A stretch of DNA of 15,923 nt from Desulfobulbaceae bacterium UBA5628. Lineage in GTDB: Bacteria > Desulfobacterota > Desulfobulbia > Desulfobulbales > Desulfurivibrionaceae. A model generated the notes under the pieces. That model did not search any database, was not told where the DNA came from, and worked only from the letters and a program-made list of their open reading frames with translations. Location: NCBI GenBank assembly GCA_002421565.1, contig DIKC01000061.1, positions 2,813 through 18,735 of the forward strand. Reading direction: 5' to 3'. A program made the position numbers and the translations under genes. Below, piece by piece: positions 1-6,968 of this stretch (positions within the stretch are counted from its first letter, which is position 1; each line of letters begins with the position of its first letter).

Positions 1-504
1 CAGTCGGCGGTGGCCGAGGAGATGCTGCGCCACACCGGCCCGGCCCGGGTCTTTGATTCCGAGGCCGAGGCTCAAGCCGCCATTCTCGACGGCGCCATCG
101 AACCGGGCCAGGTGGTGGTGATCCGCTACTGCGGCCCCAAGGGCGGGCCGGGGATGCCGGAAATGCTCTCCCCCACCGCCGCCATCATCGGCATGGGGTT
201 GGGCAAAAGCGTGGCCCTGATCACTGACGGCCGCTTCAGCGGCGGCACCCAGGGGGCCTGCATCGGCCATGTTTCGCCGGAAGCGGCCGAGGGCGGCCCC
301 ATTGCCCTGGTCCGGGAAGGGGACGAGATCAACATCGACATTTCCAACCACCGCCTGGAACTGAACGTCCCGGCCGCCGAGCTGGAAAAACGGCGGGCCG
401 CCTGGCAGCCGCCCGCGCCCCGGATCACCAGCGGTTACGCGGCCCGCTATGCCCGGCTGGTAACCTCCGGCAGCACCGGCGCGGTGCTCAAGGATTCCTT
501 TTAA
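1..504 (+). CDS. ilvD: Dihydroxy-acid dehydratase, C-terminal part (5' end outside window)
   Basis: The reading frame is open from base 1, so only the last 167 residues are present, against roughly 560-620 in the family. The enzyme dehydrates 2,3-dihydroxy-isovalerate and 2,3-dihydroxy-3-methylvalerate to the 2-keto acids of valine and isoleucine synthesis, in the cytoplasm, using an Fe-S cluster. Seen here are the two strongest C-terminal IlvD/Edd signatures: [11 protein letters not shown] near 120-175 and [16 protein letters not shown] near 225-270. The serine of the second is the proposed catalytic base in the family. The sugar-acid dehydratase Edd shares the fold, but the 'GHVSPEA' context and ilvC downstream favour IlvD. 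The stop is 5 bp before the lptD start, suggesting co-transcription. Confidence 0.95.
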   Translation, partial: QSAVAEEMLRHTGPARVFDSEAEAQAAILDGAIEPGQVVVIRYCGPKGGPGMPEMLSPTAAIIGMGLGKSVALITDGRFSGGTQGACIGHVSPEAAEGGPIALVREGDEINIDISNHRLELNVPAAELEKRRAAWQPPAPRITSGYAARYARLVTSGSTGAVLKDSF

Positions 505-509
505 ACGGC

Positions 510-2912
510 ATGACCCTCCGGCCCCGCCCAGCACGCTTCGGCCTCATCGCCGTCCTGGTTCTGCTGCTCTGGCCGCTCCGGCCGGCGGCTTGCGAGACGG
601 GGTCAGGTCTTGCATTGCAACAGGTTGTTGCAATGCAAGACCTGACCCCAGCACCCACAGCACCCATGCTGCCTGCGGCTCCGATCACGCCCACCGCCCA
701 ACCGGCACCTTGGGAAATCGTGGCCGATACCCTCTTCCATTACCAGGAGCCGGAGGGAATTTTCGCCGAGGGCGATGCCATTCTCAGCCGCCCCGGCTCC
801 GATCTGGTGATCCGGGCCGATTGGATGCGTTACGACGTGGAGCGTGGAGTGGTCAAGGCCCGGGGCCAGGTGCTGATGATCTCGGCCAGCGAGGAAATCG
901 AGGCCGACGCCGCCACCATCCATCTCGACAGTCAGACCGGCAGGCTGGAGAGCGCCACCATCTTCCTGGCGGAAAACGAATTTTACATCAAGGGCGAGAC
1001 CATCGACAAAACCGGGGAGGAGAGCTACCGCATCCACCAAGGCTGGTTTTCCGCCTGCCTGCCGGAGGAGGAAAACTGCGGCCAACGGCCGGCCTGGTCG
1101 ATCCGCAGCAAGGAGGCCGAGGTCACCCTGGAGGGGATGGCCCATCTCTATCACGCCACCTTCCAGGTCAAGGAGCAGCCGGTGGCCTATACCCCCTACA
1201 TGATTTTACCGGGCAAGACCAAGCGGGAAACCGGCTTTCTCTTCCCGGAATGGTCCTCTTCCGACCGGGACGGCTTCGGCTTCAACCTGCCTTTTTTCAT
1301 CAATCTCTCGCCCAGCGCCGATGTCACCCTCTACCCCAGCTACCTGAGCGAACGTGGCCTCCTGGCCGGGGCTGAATTCCGCTACGAGGCCGGCCCCGGT
1401 TCCCGGGGGATGTTCATGCTCAGCCTGCTCAAGGACGATCTCACCGACACCGATGTCGATGAATACAAAAGCGACGGCCTTCTGCGCACCAATGAAAACC
1501 GCTACTGGCTGCGGGGCAAGGCGGATCACGATTTCGGGGAAAATCTGGCCGGCCGCCTGGATTTCGATCTGGTTTCCGATCAGGATTTTATTCAGGAATT
1601 CCGCGACGGCGCCCAGGGCCGGGAAGAGAGCAACCGGGGATTCGAGCGGATGTTCAAACGATCGTTGCAGGAAGAAACCCTGACCGAGCGTGAATCCTCC
1701 CTGCAAATGATCAAAAACTGGAACATCATGACCCTGGCCGGCGAGATGCACCTGGTCCAGGATGTGCAAAACGACGTGCTGCCGGGTGGCGGTCGCCTGG
1801 CGCGTCCCACCACCCCCTTGCAGGCCCTGCCCCGGATCGATTTCAGCGGCCGCACCCCCTTGCTTACCGGCCGGCGGCCGCTGAGCCTGGCCTGGAACAG
1901 CGAATACGTCAATTACTGGCGGCAACGCGGGATCGGAGCCCATCGTCTCGATCTTCATCCCAAGCTGATCACCCCCATGCCCCGCAGCGGCGGCTGGACC
2001 GAGGGCAAGGTCAGCGTCGGGGTCCGGGAGACCATGTATCAGGTTCAGACCAATCAGGGCGCCCCTTGGGAACATGAACGGTTCCAGGATCGCACCGGCT
2101 TTGATCTCGAGGCCAACCTGGCCACCCTCCTGATGCGGAAATTCAGCCTCACCCGGAACGAAGGCCAGGCCTGGCTGGAACACCTGATCCGGCCCAACCT
2201 AATTTACAAATACGCCAGCCATTCCCAGGAAAACAAACTGCCCAGCCTGGACGGGATCGACCGCCTGGGGACAAGCAACCAGTTGACTTACGAGTTGAAT
2301 AATTATCTGGAAATGGGCGGCATTAACCGCCAGGAGAAAAACGCGGAAAACTTATGGAGCCAGCAAATTGCCTCTTTCCAGCTGGCCCAAAGCTATGATC
2401 TCAACGAGGCGCGACGGGAATTTTCCGCGCTTGTTGACGAACAGCGGCGGGAATTTTCCGATCTCCGTTTCGACCTGAGCGCCTCCCCCTGGGAACGGCT
2501 CAGCTTCCGCTACCAGACCAACCTCAGCATGTACGGCCAAGGGATCAACCGCTACCATCTGACCGGCGGCTACACCCTGGAACAGGGCACCAGCTTTTCC
2601 ACCGATTACCGTTACCTCAAGCACAGCGGCATGGCCGAACCCTACTTCTACACCACCTCCGGCGACTCCCTCCACGACCTAATAGGCAGCATCACCTCGC
2701 CGCTCACCGAAACGATCACCGTCCACGGCGGCCTGACCACCTCGCTTTCCGACAATCATATCAGCGAAGCGGCCCTGGGCCTGCGCTACAAGCCCCATTG
2801 CTGGATGGTTGATCTTGAGTTCCGCCGCTACATCGATGAAAAAACCTTTATGATTATCTTTACCCTGGACGGCATCGGCCCCGCCTTTGACTGGTACAAG
2901 GAGAAAATTTAG
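510..2912 (+). CDS. lptD: LPS-assembly outer-membrane protein LptD
   Basis: An 800-residue protein, close to the E. coli LptD length (784). LptD is the outer-membrane barrel that, with LptE, inserts lipopolysaccharide into the outer leaflet. Residues 1-28 form a signal peptide (Arg-containing start, a hydrophobic run at 11-22, then PAAC). Residues 31-47 are encoded by the REP-like palindrome at 599-649, and a Pro/Ala-rich linker follows to about residue 68. Residues 69-200 fit the OstA/LptA-like periplasmic domain (start WEIVADTLFHYQ, with repeated 'ad.a' strands). The rest is a strand-rich LptD barrel ending in an aromatic strand. Cysteines at 183 and 190 and a single one at 764 (HCW) remain; E. 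coli has two adjacent C-terminal cysteines, so the disulfide pattern must differ. Cys28 is probably at or before the signal cleavage site. Only a weak AAGGA lies 15 bp upstream, so translation may be coupled to ilvD. Confidence 0.93.
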   Translation: MTLRPRPARFGLIAVLVLLLWPLRPAACETGSGLALQQVVAMQDLTPAPTAPMLPAAPITPTAQPAPWEIVADTLFHYQEPEGIFAEGDAILSRPGSDLVIRADWMRYDVERGVVKARGQVLMISASEEIEADAATIHLDSQTGRLESATIFLAENEFYIKGETIDKTGEESYRIHQGWFSACLPEEENCGQRPAWSIRSKEAEVTLEGMAHLYHATFQVKEQPVAYTPYMILPGKTKRETGFLFPEWSSSDRDGFGFNLPFFINLSPSADVTLYPSYLSERGLLAGAEFRYEAGPGSRGMFMLSLLKDDLTDTDVDEYKSDGLLRTNENRYWLRGKADHDFGENLAGRLDFDLVSDQDFIQEFRDGAQGREESNRGFERMFKRSLQEETLTERESSLQMIKNWNIMTLAGEMHLVQDVQNDVLPGGGRLARPTTPLQALPRIDFSGRTPLLTGRRPLSLAWNSEYVNYWRQRGIGAHRLDLHPKLITPMPRSGGWTEGKVSVGVRETMYQVQTNQGAPWEHERFQDRTGFDLEANLATLLMRKFSLTRNEGQAWLEHLIRPNLIYKYASHSQENKLPSLDGIDRLGTSNQLTYELNNYLEMGGINRQEKNAENLWSQQIASFQLAQSYDLNEARREFSALVDEQRREFSDLRFDLSASPWERLSFRYQTNLSMYGQGINRYHLTGGYTLEQGTSFSTDYRYLKHSGMAEPYFYTTSGDSLHDLIGSITSPLTETITVHGGLTTSLSDNHISEAALGLRYKPHCWMVDLEFRRYIDEKTFMIIFTLDGIGPAFDWYKEKI
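599..649. repeat. REP-like perfect palindrome inside lptD
   Basis: Left arm 599-622 (GGGGTCAGGTCTTGCATTGC then AACA) and right arm 626-649 are perfect reverse complements over 24 bp, separated by the 3-base loop GGT. The 51-bp element is a whole number of codons and adds about 17 residues (31-47) to LptD without a stop. The arm resembles the repetitive extragenic palindromes I recall near IS200-like (RAYT/Y1) transposases in deltaproteobacteria; this family assignment is from memory and not tested. No transposase is in the window and I saw no second copy. As RNA it would form a very stable hairpin about 90 bases after the lptD start. Confidence 0.85.
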
Positions 2913-2947
2913 GGTAAGATAGCGGTTTCATTTTTTCCATTTACGAT

Positions 2948-2953
2948 AAGGAG
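2948..2953 (+). promoter_or_regulatory. Strong Shine-Dalgarno of ilvC
   Basis: AAGGAG lies 7 bases before the ATG at 2961, the best ribosome binding site in the left part of the window. It fixes the ilvC start and suggests that ilvC is translated independently of lptD. No convincing -35/-10 pair is seen in the 48-bp lptD-ilvC gap. Confidence 0.7.
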
Positions 2954-2960
2954 AAGGATC

Positions 2961-4436
2961 ATGGGAGAAAATTACTTCAATCGCCTGCCGTTGCGCCTGC
3001 AACTTGAGGAACTTGGCCAGTGCCGTTTTATGGACGCCGCGGAATTCAACGACGGGGTGGCGGCATTAAAGGGTAAAAAAATCGTCATTGTCGGCTGCGG
3101 CGCCCAGGGCTTGCACCAAGGGCTCAACCTACGGGACAGCGGCCTCGATGTTTCCTATGCCCTGCGGCCGGAGGCGATCAGCAGCCAGCGCCAGTCCTGG
3201 AAGAACGCCAGCGGCAACGGCTTTACCGTCGACACCCCGGAAAAGCTGATCCCCACCGCCGATCTGGTGATCAACCTGACCCCGGACAAGCAGCACAGCA
3301 AGGTGGTGGCCGCGATCATGCCCCTGATGAAGCAGGGCGCCTGCCTTTCCTACTCCCACGGCTTCAACATCGTCGAGGAAGGGATGGAAATCCGCAAGGA
3401 CATCACGGTGATCATGGTCGCTCCCAAATCTCCCGGCACCGAGGTGCGGGAGGAATACAAGCGCGGCTTCGGGGTGCCGACCCTGATCGCGGTCCATCGG
3501 GAAAACGACCCCAAGGGCGAGGGCTGGGAGCTGGCCAAGGCGTATGCCTGCGGCACCGGCGGTCACCGGGCCGGGGTGCTGCAATCATCCTTCGTGGCCG
3601 AGGTCAAGTCCGACCTGATGGGCGAACAAACCATCCTCTGCGGGATGTTGCAGGCCGGCAGCCTGCTCTGCTTCGACAAGATGGTGGCAAAAGGAATCGA
3701 GCCCGGCTACGCCTCCAAGCTGATCCAGTACGGCTGGGAGACGATCACCGAGGCATTGAAACACGGCGGGATCACCAACATGATGGACCGCCTTGCCAAC
3801 CCGGCCAAGATCGCGGCCGCCAAGCTGGCCGATGAATTGAGCGAAATCCTCCGGTCGCTGTTTGAAAAACACATGGACGACATCATGAGCGGCGAATTTT
3901 CCCGGACCATGATGGCGGACTGGGCCAACAACGACGCCAATTTGCTCAAATGGCGGGCCGCCACCGGCGAAACCGCCTTTGAGAAGGCGACCTCCACCAG
4001 CGCCGAAATCAGCGAGCAGGAGTACTTTGACCACGGCATCCTGATGGTGGCGATGATCAAGGCCGGGGTGGAACTGGCCTTCGACACCATGACCGCGGCC
4101 GGAATCAAGGAAGAGTCCGCCTATTACGAATCCCTCCACGAGGTGCCGCTGATCGCCAACCTGATCGCCCGCAAAAAGCTCTACGAAATGAACGTGGTAA
4201 TCTCCGACACCGCCGAATACGGCTGCTACCTCTTTGCCCACGCGGCCGTGCCCCTGCTCGCCGATTTCATGAGCAAGATCGACACCGACGTGATCGGCCG
4301 GGGGCTGACGGTAAAGGACAACGGGGTGGACAACCGGGAGCTGATCCGGGTCAACGAAGAAATCCGCTACACCGGAGTCGAGGAGATCGGGGCCGAACTG
4401 CGGGGCTACATGGGAGCGATGAAGGCGATCCGCTGA
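2961..4436 (+). CDS. ilvC: Ketol-acid reductoisomerase (NADP+), long class II
   Basis: A 491-residue protein, the same length as E. coli IlvC and alignable with it from end to end. It isomerises and reduces 2-acetolactate or 2-aceto-2-hydroxybutyrate to the dihydroxy acids used by IlvD. The Rossmann motif GCGAQG is at 45-50. Arg69, Arg77 and Ser79 match the E. coli NADPH-specifying residues Arg68, Arg76 and Ser78. The Mg-binding segment SDLMGEQ is intact, as is a second knotted repeat with the [10 protein letters not shown] motif. Short class I enzymes (about 330-340 residues) are the commoner form in many bacteria, so the long form is worth noting. The gene is preceded by lptD and converges with the minus-strand ugd gene after 6 bp. 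Confidence 0.97.
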   Translation: MGENYFNRLPLRLQLEELGQCRFMDAAEFNDGVAALKGKKIVIVGCGAQGLHQGLNLRDSGLDVSYALRPEAISSQRQSWKNASGNGFTVDTPEKLIPTADLVINLTPDKQHSKVVAAIMPLMKQGACLSYSHGFNIVEEGMEIRKDITVIMVAPKSPGTEVREEYKRGFGVPTLIAVHRENDPKGEGWELAKAYACGTGGHRAGVLQSSFVAEVKSDLMGEQTILCGMLQAGSLLCFDKMVAKGIEPGYASKLIQYGWETITEALKHGGITNMMDRLANPAKIAAAKLADELSEILRSLFEKHMDDIMSGEFSRTMMADWANNDANLLKWRAATGETAFEKATSTSAEISEQEYFDHGILMVAMIKAGVELAFDTMTAAGIKEESAYYESLHEVPLIANLIARKKLYEMNVVISDTAEYGCYLFAHAAVPLLADFMSKIDTDVIGRGLTVKDNGVDNRELIRVNEEIRYTGVEEIGAELRGYMGAMKAIR

Positions 4437-4442
4437 GGGGCC

Positions 4443-5747
4443 TCAAGGTGTACCCACCCCTGAGTAAACAAACCCTTGCGCACGCATTTTGGCAGGATCG
4501 TAAACATTGCGCAGGTCGATAAAGATAGGGGTGTTGAGCAGGGCTTTAATACGAGGCAAGTCCAGGGCGCGGTACTGGTTCCATTCGGTCAGCAGCACCA
4601 CGGCATCGGCTCCTTGGCAGGCCTCGTAGGGGGTTTGGCAGAAAGTGCATTCCGGTAGTATCGCCTTGGCTTCTTCCATGGCCTGTGGGTCGTGAACCTG
4701 CAAACGGGCACCTTTTTCCGCCAAAGCTGGCAAGATGGTCAGGGCCGGTGCTTCCCGCATGTCATCGGTTTCTGGCTTGAAGGCCAGCCCCAGCACCGCA
4801 ATGGTTTTATTCGCCTCACTGCCGAGGGCCTGGCGAATCTTTTTGATCATCCGGGCTTTTTGGCCGTGATTTACTTCCACCGCCGCCTCCACCAAGCGCA
4901 AGGCGTTGCCATGTTCCTGGGCGATACGTAATAAGGCCAAGGTATCCTTGGGAAAACATGATCCACCGTAACCAGGCCCTGCGTGTAGAAATTTACGGCC
5001 GATGCGCCCATCCAGTCCCATCCCCAGGGCCAGTTGCTTTACATCGGCCCCAACTTCTTCACAAAGGTTGGCCATTTCATTGATAAAGCTGATCTTGATG
5101 GCCAAAAAGGCGTTGGCTGCGTATTTGGTCAACTCGGCGGTTCGGCAGTCGGTGGCCACAAAAGGGATCGCGAGCCGGTAGAGTGGCTGATATATCTCCT
5201 TGACCAATTCAATGGCTCTCGGGGTGGCCGCGCCGATGACAATGCGATCCGGGTGGGTGAAATCATTGATCGCCGCACCTTCCCTTAAAAATTCAGGGTT
5301 GGAAACCATATCAAACTCCGCCCGTGGATTTTCCTGGCGGATAATCCGGTCGATGTTGTCGGCGGTGCCCACCGGAACCGTACTTTTATCAATCACCACG
5401 GTATAGCCTTGCAGGTAAGGGGCGATATCCCGGGCCGCCTGATAAAGATAGTGAAGGTCGGCATAACCATTGCCGTGACGATGACTGGGGGTACCTACCG
5501 CCAGAAACACCGCCGCCGCCTCAGCCACCGGCTCTGCCACGACGGTGGTAAAATTGAGCCGTTGTTCGGCCACATTCTTAGTAAGCAGCGCGTCCAGGCC
5601 CGGTTCGTAAATCGGCACCTCTCCCCGCTGCAAACCGGCAATTTTTTTCTCGTCGATATCAACACAGGTAACCTGATGACCGAATTCAGCCAGACAAACC
5701 CCTGAAACCAAGCCGACATAACCGGTGCCGATGATGGTTATTTTCAT
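4443..5747 (-). CDS. ugd: UDP-glucose 6-dehydrogenase
   Basis: A 434-residue protein that oxidises UDP-glucose to UDP-glucuronate with two NAD+ in the cytoplasm, supplying uronic acid to surface polysaccharides. It starts with the NAD-binding motif GTGYVGL (7-13). VPVGT is near 124-128, LTKYAANAFLA holds Lys208 and Asn212, and GPGYGGSCFPKD carries the catalytic Cys264. The C-terminal UDP-binding domain contains LAFKPETDDMREAP (321-334). The start is placed at MKITIIG because the GGGGG-rich sequence just upstream can serve as a ribosome binding site; an in-frame start 24 bases upstream (5771) would add 8 residues that the family lacks. A related UDP-ManNAc dehydrogenase is less likely given the UDP-glucuronate epimerase gene next door. 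Confidence 0.95.
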   Translation of the reverse strand: MKITIIGTGYVGLVSGVCLAEFGHQVTCVDIDEKKIAGLQRGEVPIYEPGLDALLTKNVAEQRLNFTTVVAEPVAEAAAVFLAVGTPSHRHGNGYADLHYLYQAARDIAPYLQGYTVVIDKSTVPVGTADNIDRIIRQENPRAEFDMVSNPEFLREGAAINDFTHPDRIVIGAATPRAIELVKEIYQPLYRLAIPFVATDCRTAELTKYAANAFLAIKISFINEMANLCEEVGADVKQLALGMGLDGRIGRKFLHAGPGYGGSCFPKDTLALLRIAQEHGNALRLVEAAVEVNHGQKARMIKKIRQALGSEANKTIAVLGLAFKPETDDMREAPALTILPALAEKGARLQVHDPQAMEEAKAILPECTFCQTPYEACQGADAVVLLTEWNQYRALDLPRIKALLNTPIFIDLRNVYDPAKMRAQGFVYSGVGTP

Positions 5748-5788
5748 CCCTGCCCCCTCTGTTGAGTACAATGATTGATCAGCGCTGG

Positions 5789-5817
5789 AATATCCCCCAA
5801 ACTCCGTTTTTTTCCAA
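5789..5817 (-). promoter_or_regulatory. Candidate sigma70-type promoter for ugd
   Basis: On the minus strand, TTGGAA (5812-5817) and GATATT (5789-5794) are separated by 17 bp. Each matches 4 of 6 consensus bases. The -10 lies about 40 bp upstream of the ugd start at 5747. This is a match by eye only. Confidence 0.35.
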
Positions 5818-5847
5818 GCGTATTTTGTTGAGCATGCTCTTTTTTGT

Positions 5848-5875
5848 TTGTATTGTCGGAGCTTTTCGGTACATT
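5848..5875 (+). promoter_or_regulatory. Weak candidate promoter for the polysaccharide operon
   Basis: TTGTAT (5848-5853) and TACATT (5870-5875), 16 bp apart, match 3 and 4 of 6 consensus bases. They lie 63 bp before the epimerase start. A 10-bp perfect palindrome GAGCATGCTC at 5830-5839 lies just upstream and could be an operator. The whole divergent region (5748-5938) is more A+T-rich than the genes. Confidence 0.2.
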
Positions 5876-5938
5876 CTCAACCAGTGAACACATAACCCGC
5901 AACAGTTTTTGCGCAGACCATGGGAGCACGGCATCAGC

Positions 5939-6958
5939 ATGAAAGTGGAGACGATTCTGGTTACCGGGGCTGCCGGGTTTATTGGCTTTTTTCTTTGTCG
6001 GCGGCTGTTGGCCGAGGGGAAAAAAGTGGTCGGGGTCGATAACCTGAACGACTACTATGATCCGGCCCTGAAAAAGGCCCGCCTCGCTCAATTAAATGAT
6101 CATCCGGCTTTCACCTTCCAGAAACTGGATATTGCGGATCGCCCCGGGGTATCCGGGGTTTTTGCCGCGTATAGCTTTGACGTGGTGGTGAATCTGGCAG
6201 CTCAAGCCGGGGTGCGGTACTCCCTTGAGAACCCCAATGCCTACGTGGATGCCAATCTGGTTGGTTTTGCCAATATATTGGAAGGATGCCGTCACAGTGA
6301 AATAGCGCATCTGGTTTTTGCCTCCTCCAGTTCGGTCTACGGCGCAAACCGCAAACTGCCCTTCTCGGTCCACGACAACGTCGATCACCCCGTATCTCTC
6401 TACGCGGCCACTAAAAAAGCCAATGAATTACTGGCCCACTCTTACAGCCATCTCTACGGCCTGCCGGCGACCGGCTTACGTTTTTTTACTGTATATGGTC
6501 CATGGGGCAGGCCCGATATGGCCTACTTTCTCTTTACCAAGGCGATTCTAGCCGGGCAGCCCATCAAAATATTCAACCATGGCAAAATGAGCCGGGATTT
6601 TACCTATATCGACGATATCATCGAGGGCGTTTTCAGGGTAATGCACAAACGGCCCGAGGCCACCCCGCCTGCCGGCGACGCCGCACCAAACCCGGCCACC
6701 AGTAACTGCCCCTACCGAATCTACAACATCGGCAACAACCAACCAGAAGACCTGCTTCACTTCATCGACATCCTGGAACAACTGCTGGATCGCCAGGCCA
6801 TCCGGGAATATCTGCCCATGCAGGACGGAGATGTGCCCGCCACTTGGGCGGATATCGACGAGCTTGCCAACGATGTCGGCTTCAAACCCGCAACAACGCT
6901 GGCTGATGGATTGCAACGATTTGTTTTATGGTACAAAGATTACTATCTGGCCCGATAA
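5939..6958 (+). CDS. UDP-glucuronate 4-epimerase (NAD-dependent epimerase/dehydratase family)
   Basis: A 339-residue short-chain dehydrogenase-type enzyme predicted to interconvert UDP-glucuronate and UDP-galacturonate. The NAD motif TGAAGFIG is at 9-16. The SSSSVYG segment and the YAATK catalytic pair (Tyr155, Lys159) follow. NLNDYYD, LAAQAGVRYSLENP, VYGPWGRPDMA and KMSRDFTYIDDI are hallmarks of the UDP-glucuronate epimerase branch rather than GalE. The start is the ATG at 5939, right before the Rossmann strand, with GGGAG 12 bases upstream; a TTG at 5909 would add 10 residues with no domain. The divergent neighbour ugd makes its substrate, which supports the assignment. It is the first gene of the + strand polysaccharide run. 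Confidence 0.92.
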   Translation: MKVETILVTGAAGFIGFFLCRRLLAEGKKVVGVDNLNDYYDPALKKARLAQLNDHPAFTFQKLDIADRPGVSGVFAAYSFDVVVNLAAQAGVRYSLENPNAYVDANLVGFANILEGCRHSEIAHLVFASSSSVYGANRKLPFSVHDNVDHPVSLYAATKKANELLAHSYSHLYGLPATGLRFFTVYGPWGRPDMAYFLFTKAILAGQPIKIFNHGKMSRDFTYIDDIIEGVFRVMHKRPEATPPAGDAAPNPATSNCPYRIYNIGNNQPEDLLHFIDILEQLLDRQAIREYLPMQDGDVPATWADIDELANDVGFKPATTLADGLQRFVLWYKDYYLAR

Positions 6959-6968
6959 TGAACAAAAA

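Noticed and set aside
603..1154. Minus-strand open frame of 183 codons opposite lptD
   Set aside because: It lies fully inside lptD, has no recognisable domain and reflects the high G+C codon pattern of the opposite strand.
1206..2183. Minus-strand open frame of 325 codons opposite lptD
   Set aside because: Its Gly/Pro/Gln-rich, His-rich composition is typical of an antisense shadow; lptD is well supported over the same bases.
4434..4445. Terminator hairpin between ilvC and ugd
   Set aside because: The palindrome leaves only a 2-base centre, its stem is at most 4-5 bp, and no T-tract follows on either strand.
5744..6091. Minus-strand frame across the divergent region
   Set aside because: It overlaps the epimerase start and the ugd promoter region, has no ribosome binding site that stands out and no family resemblance.
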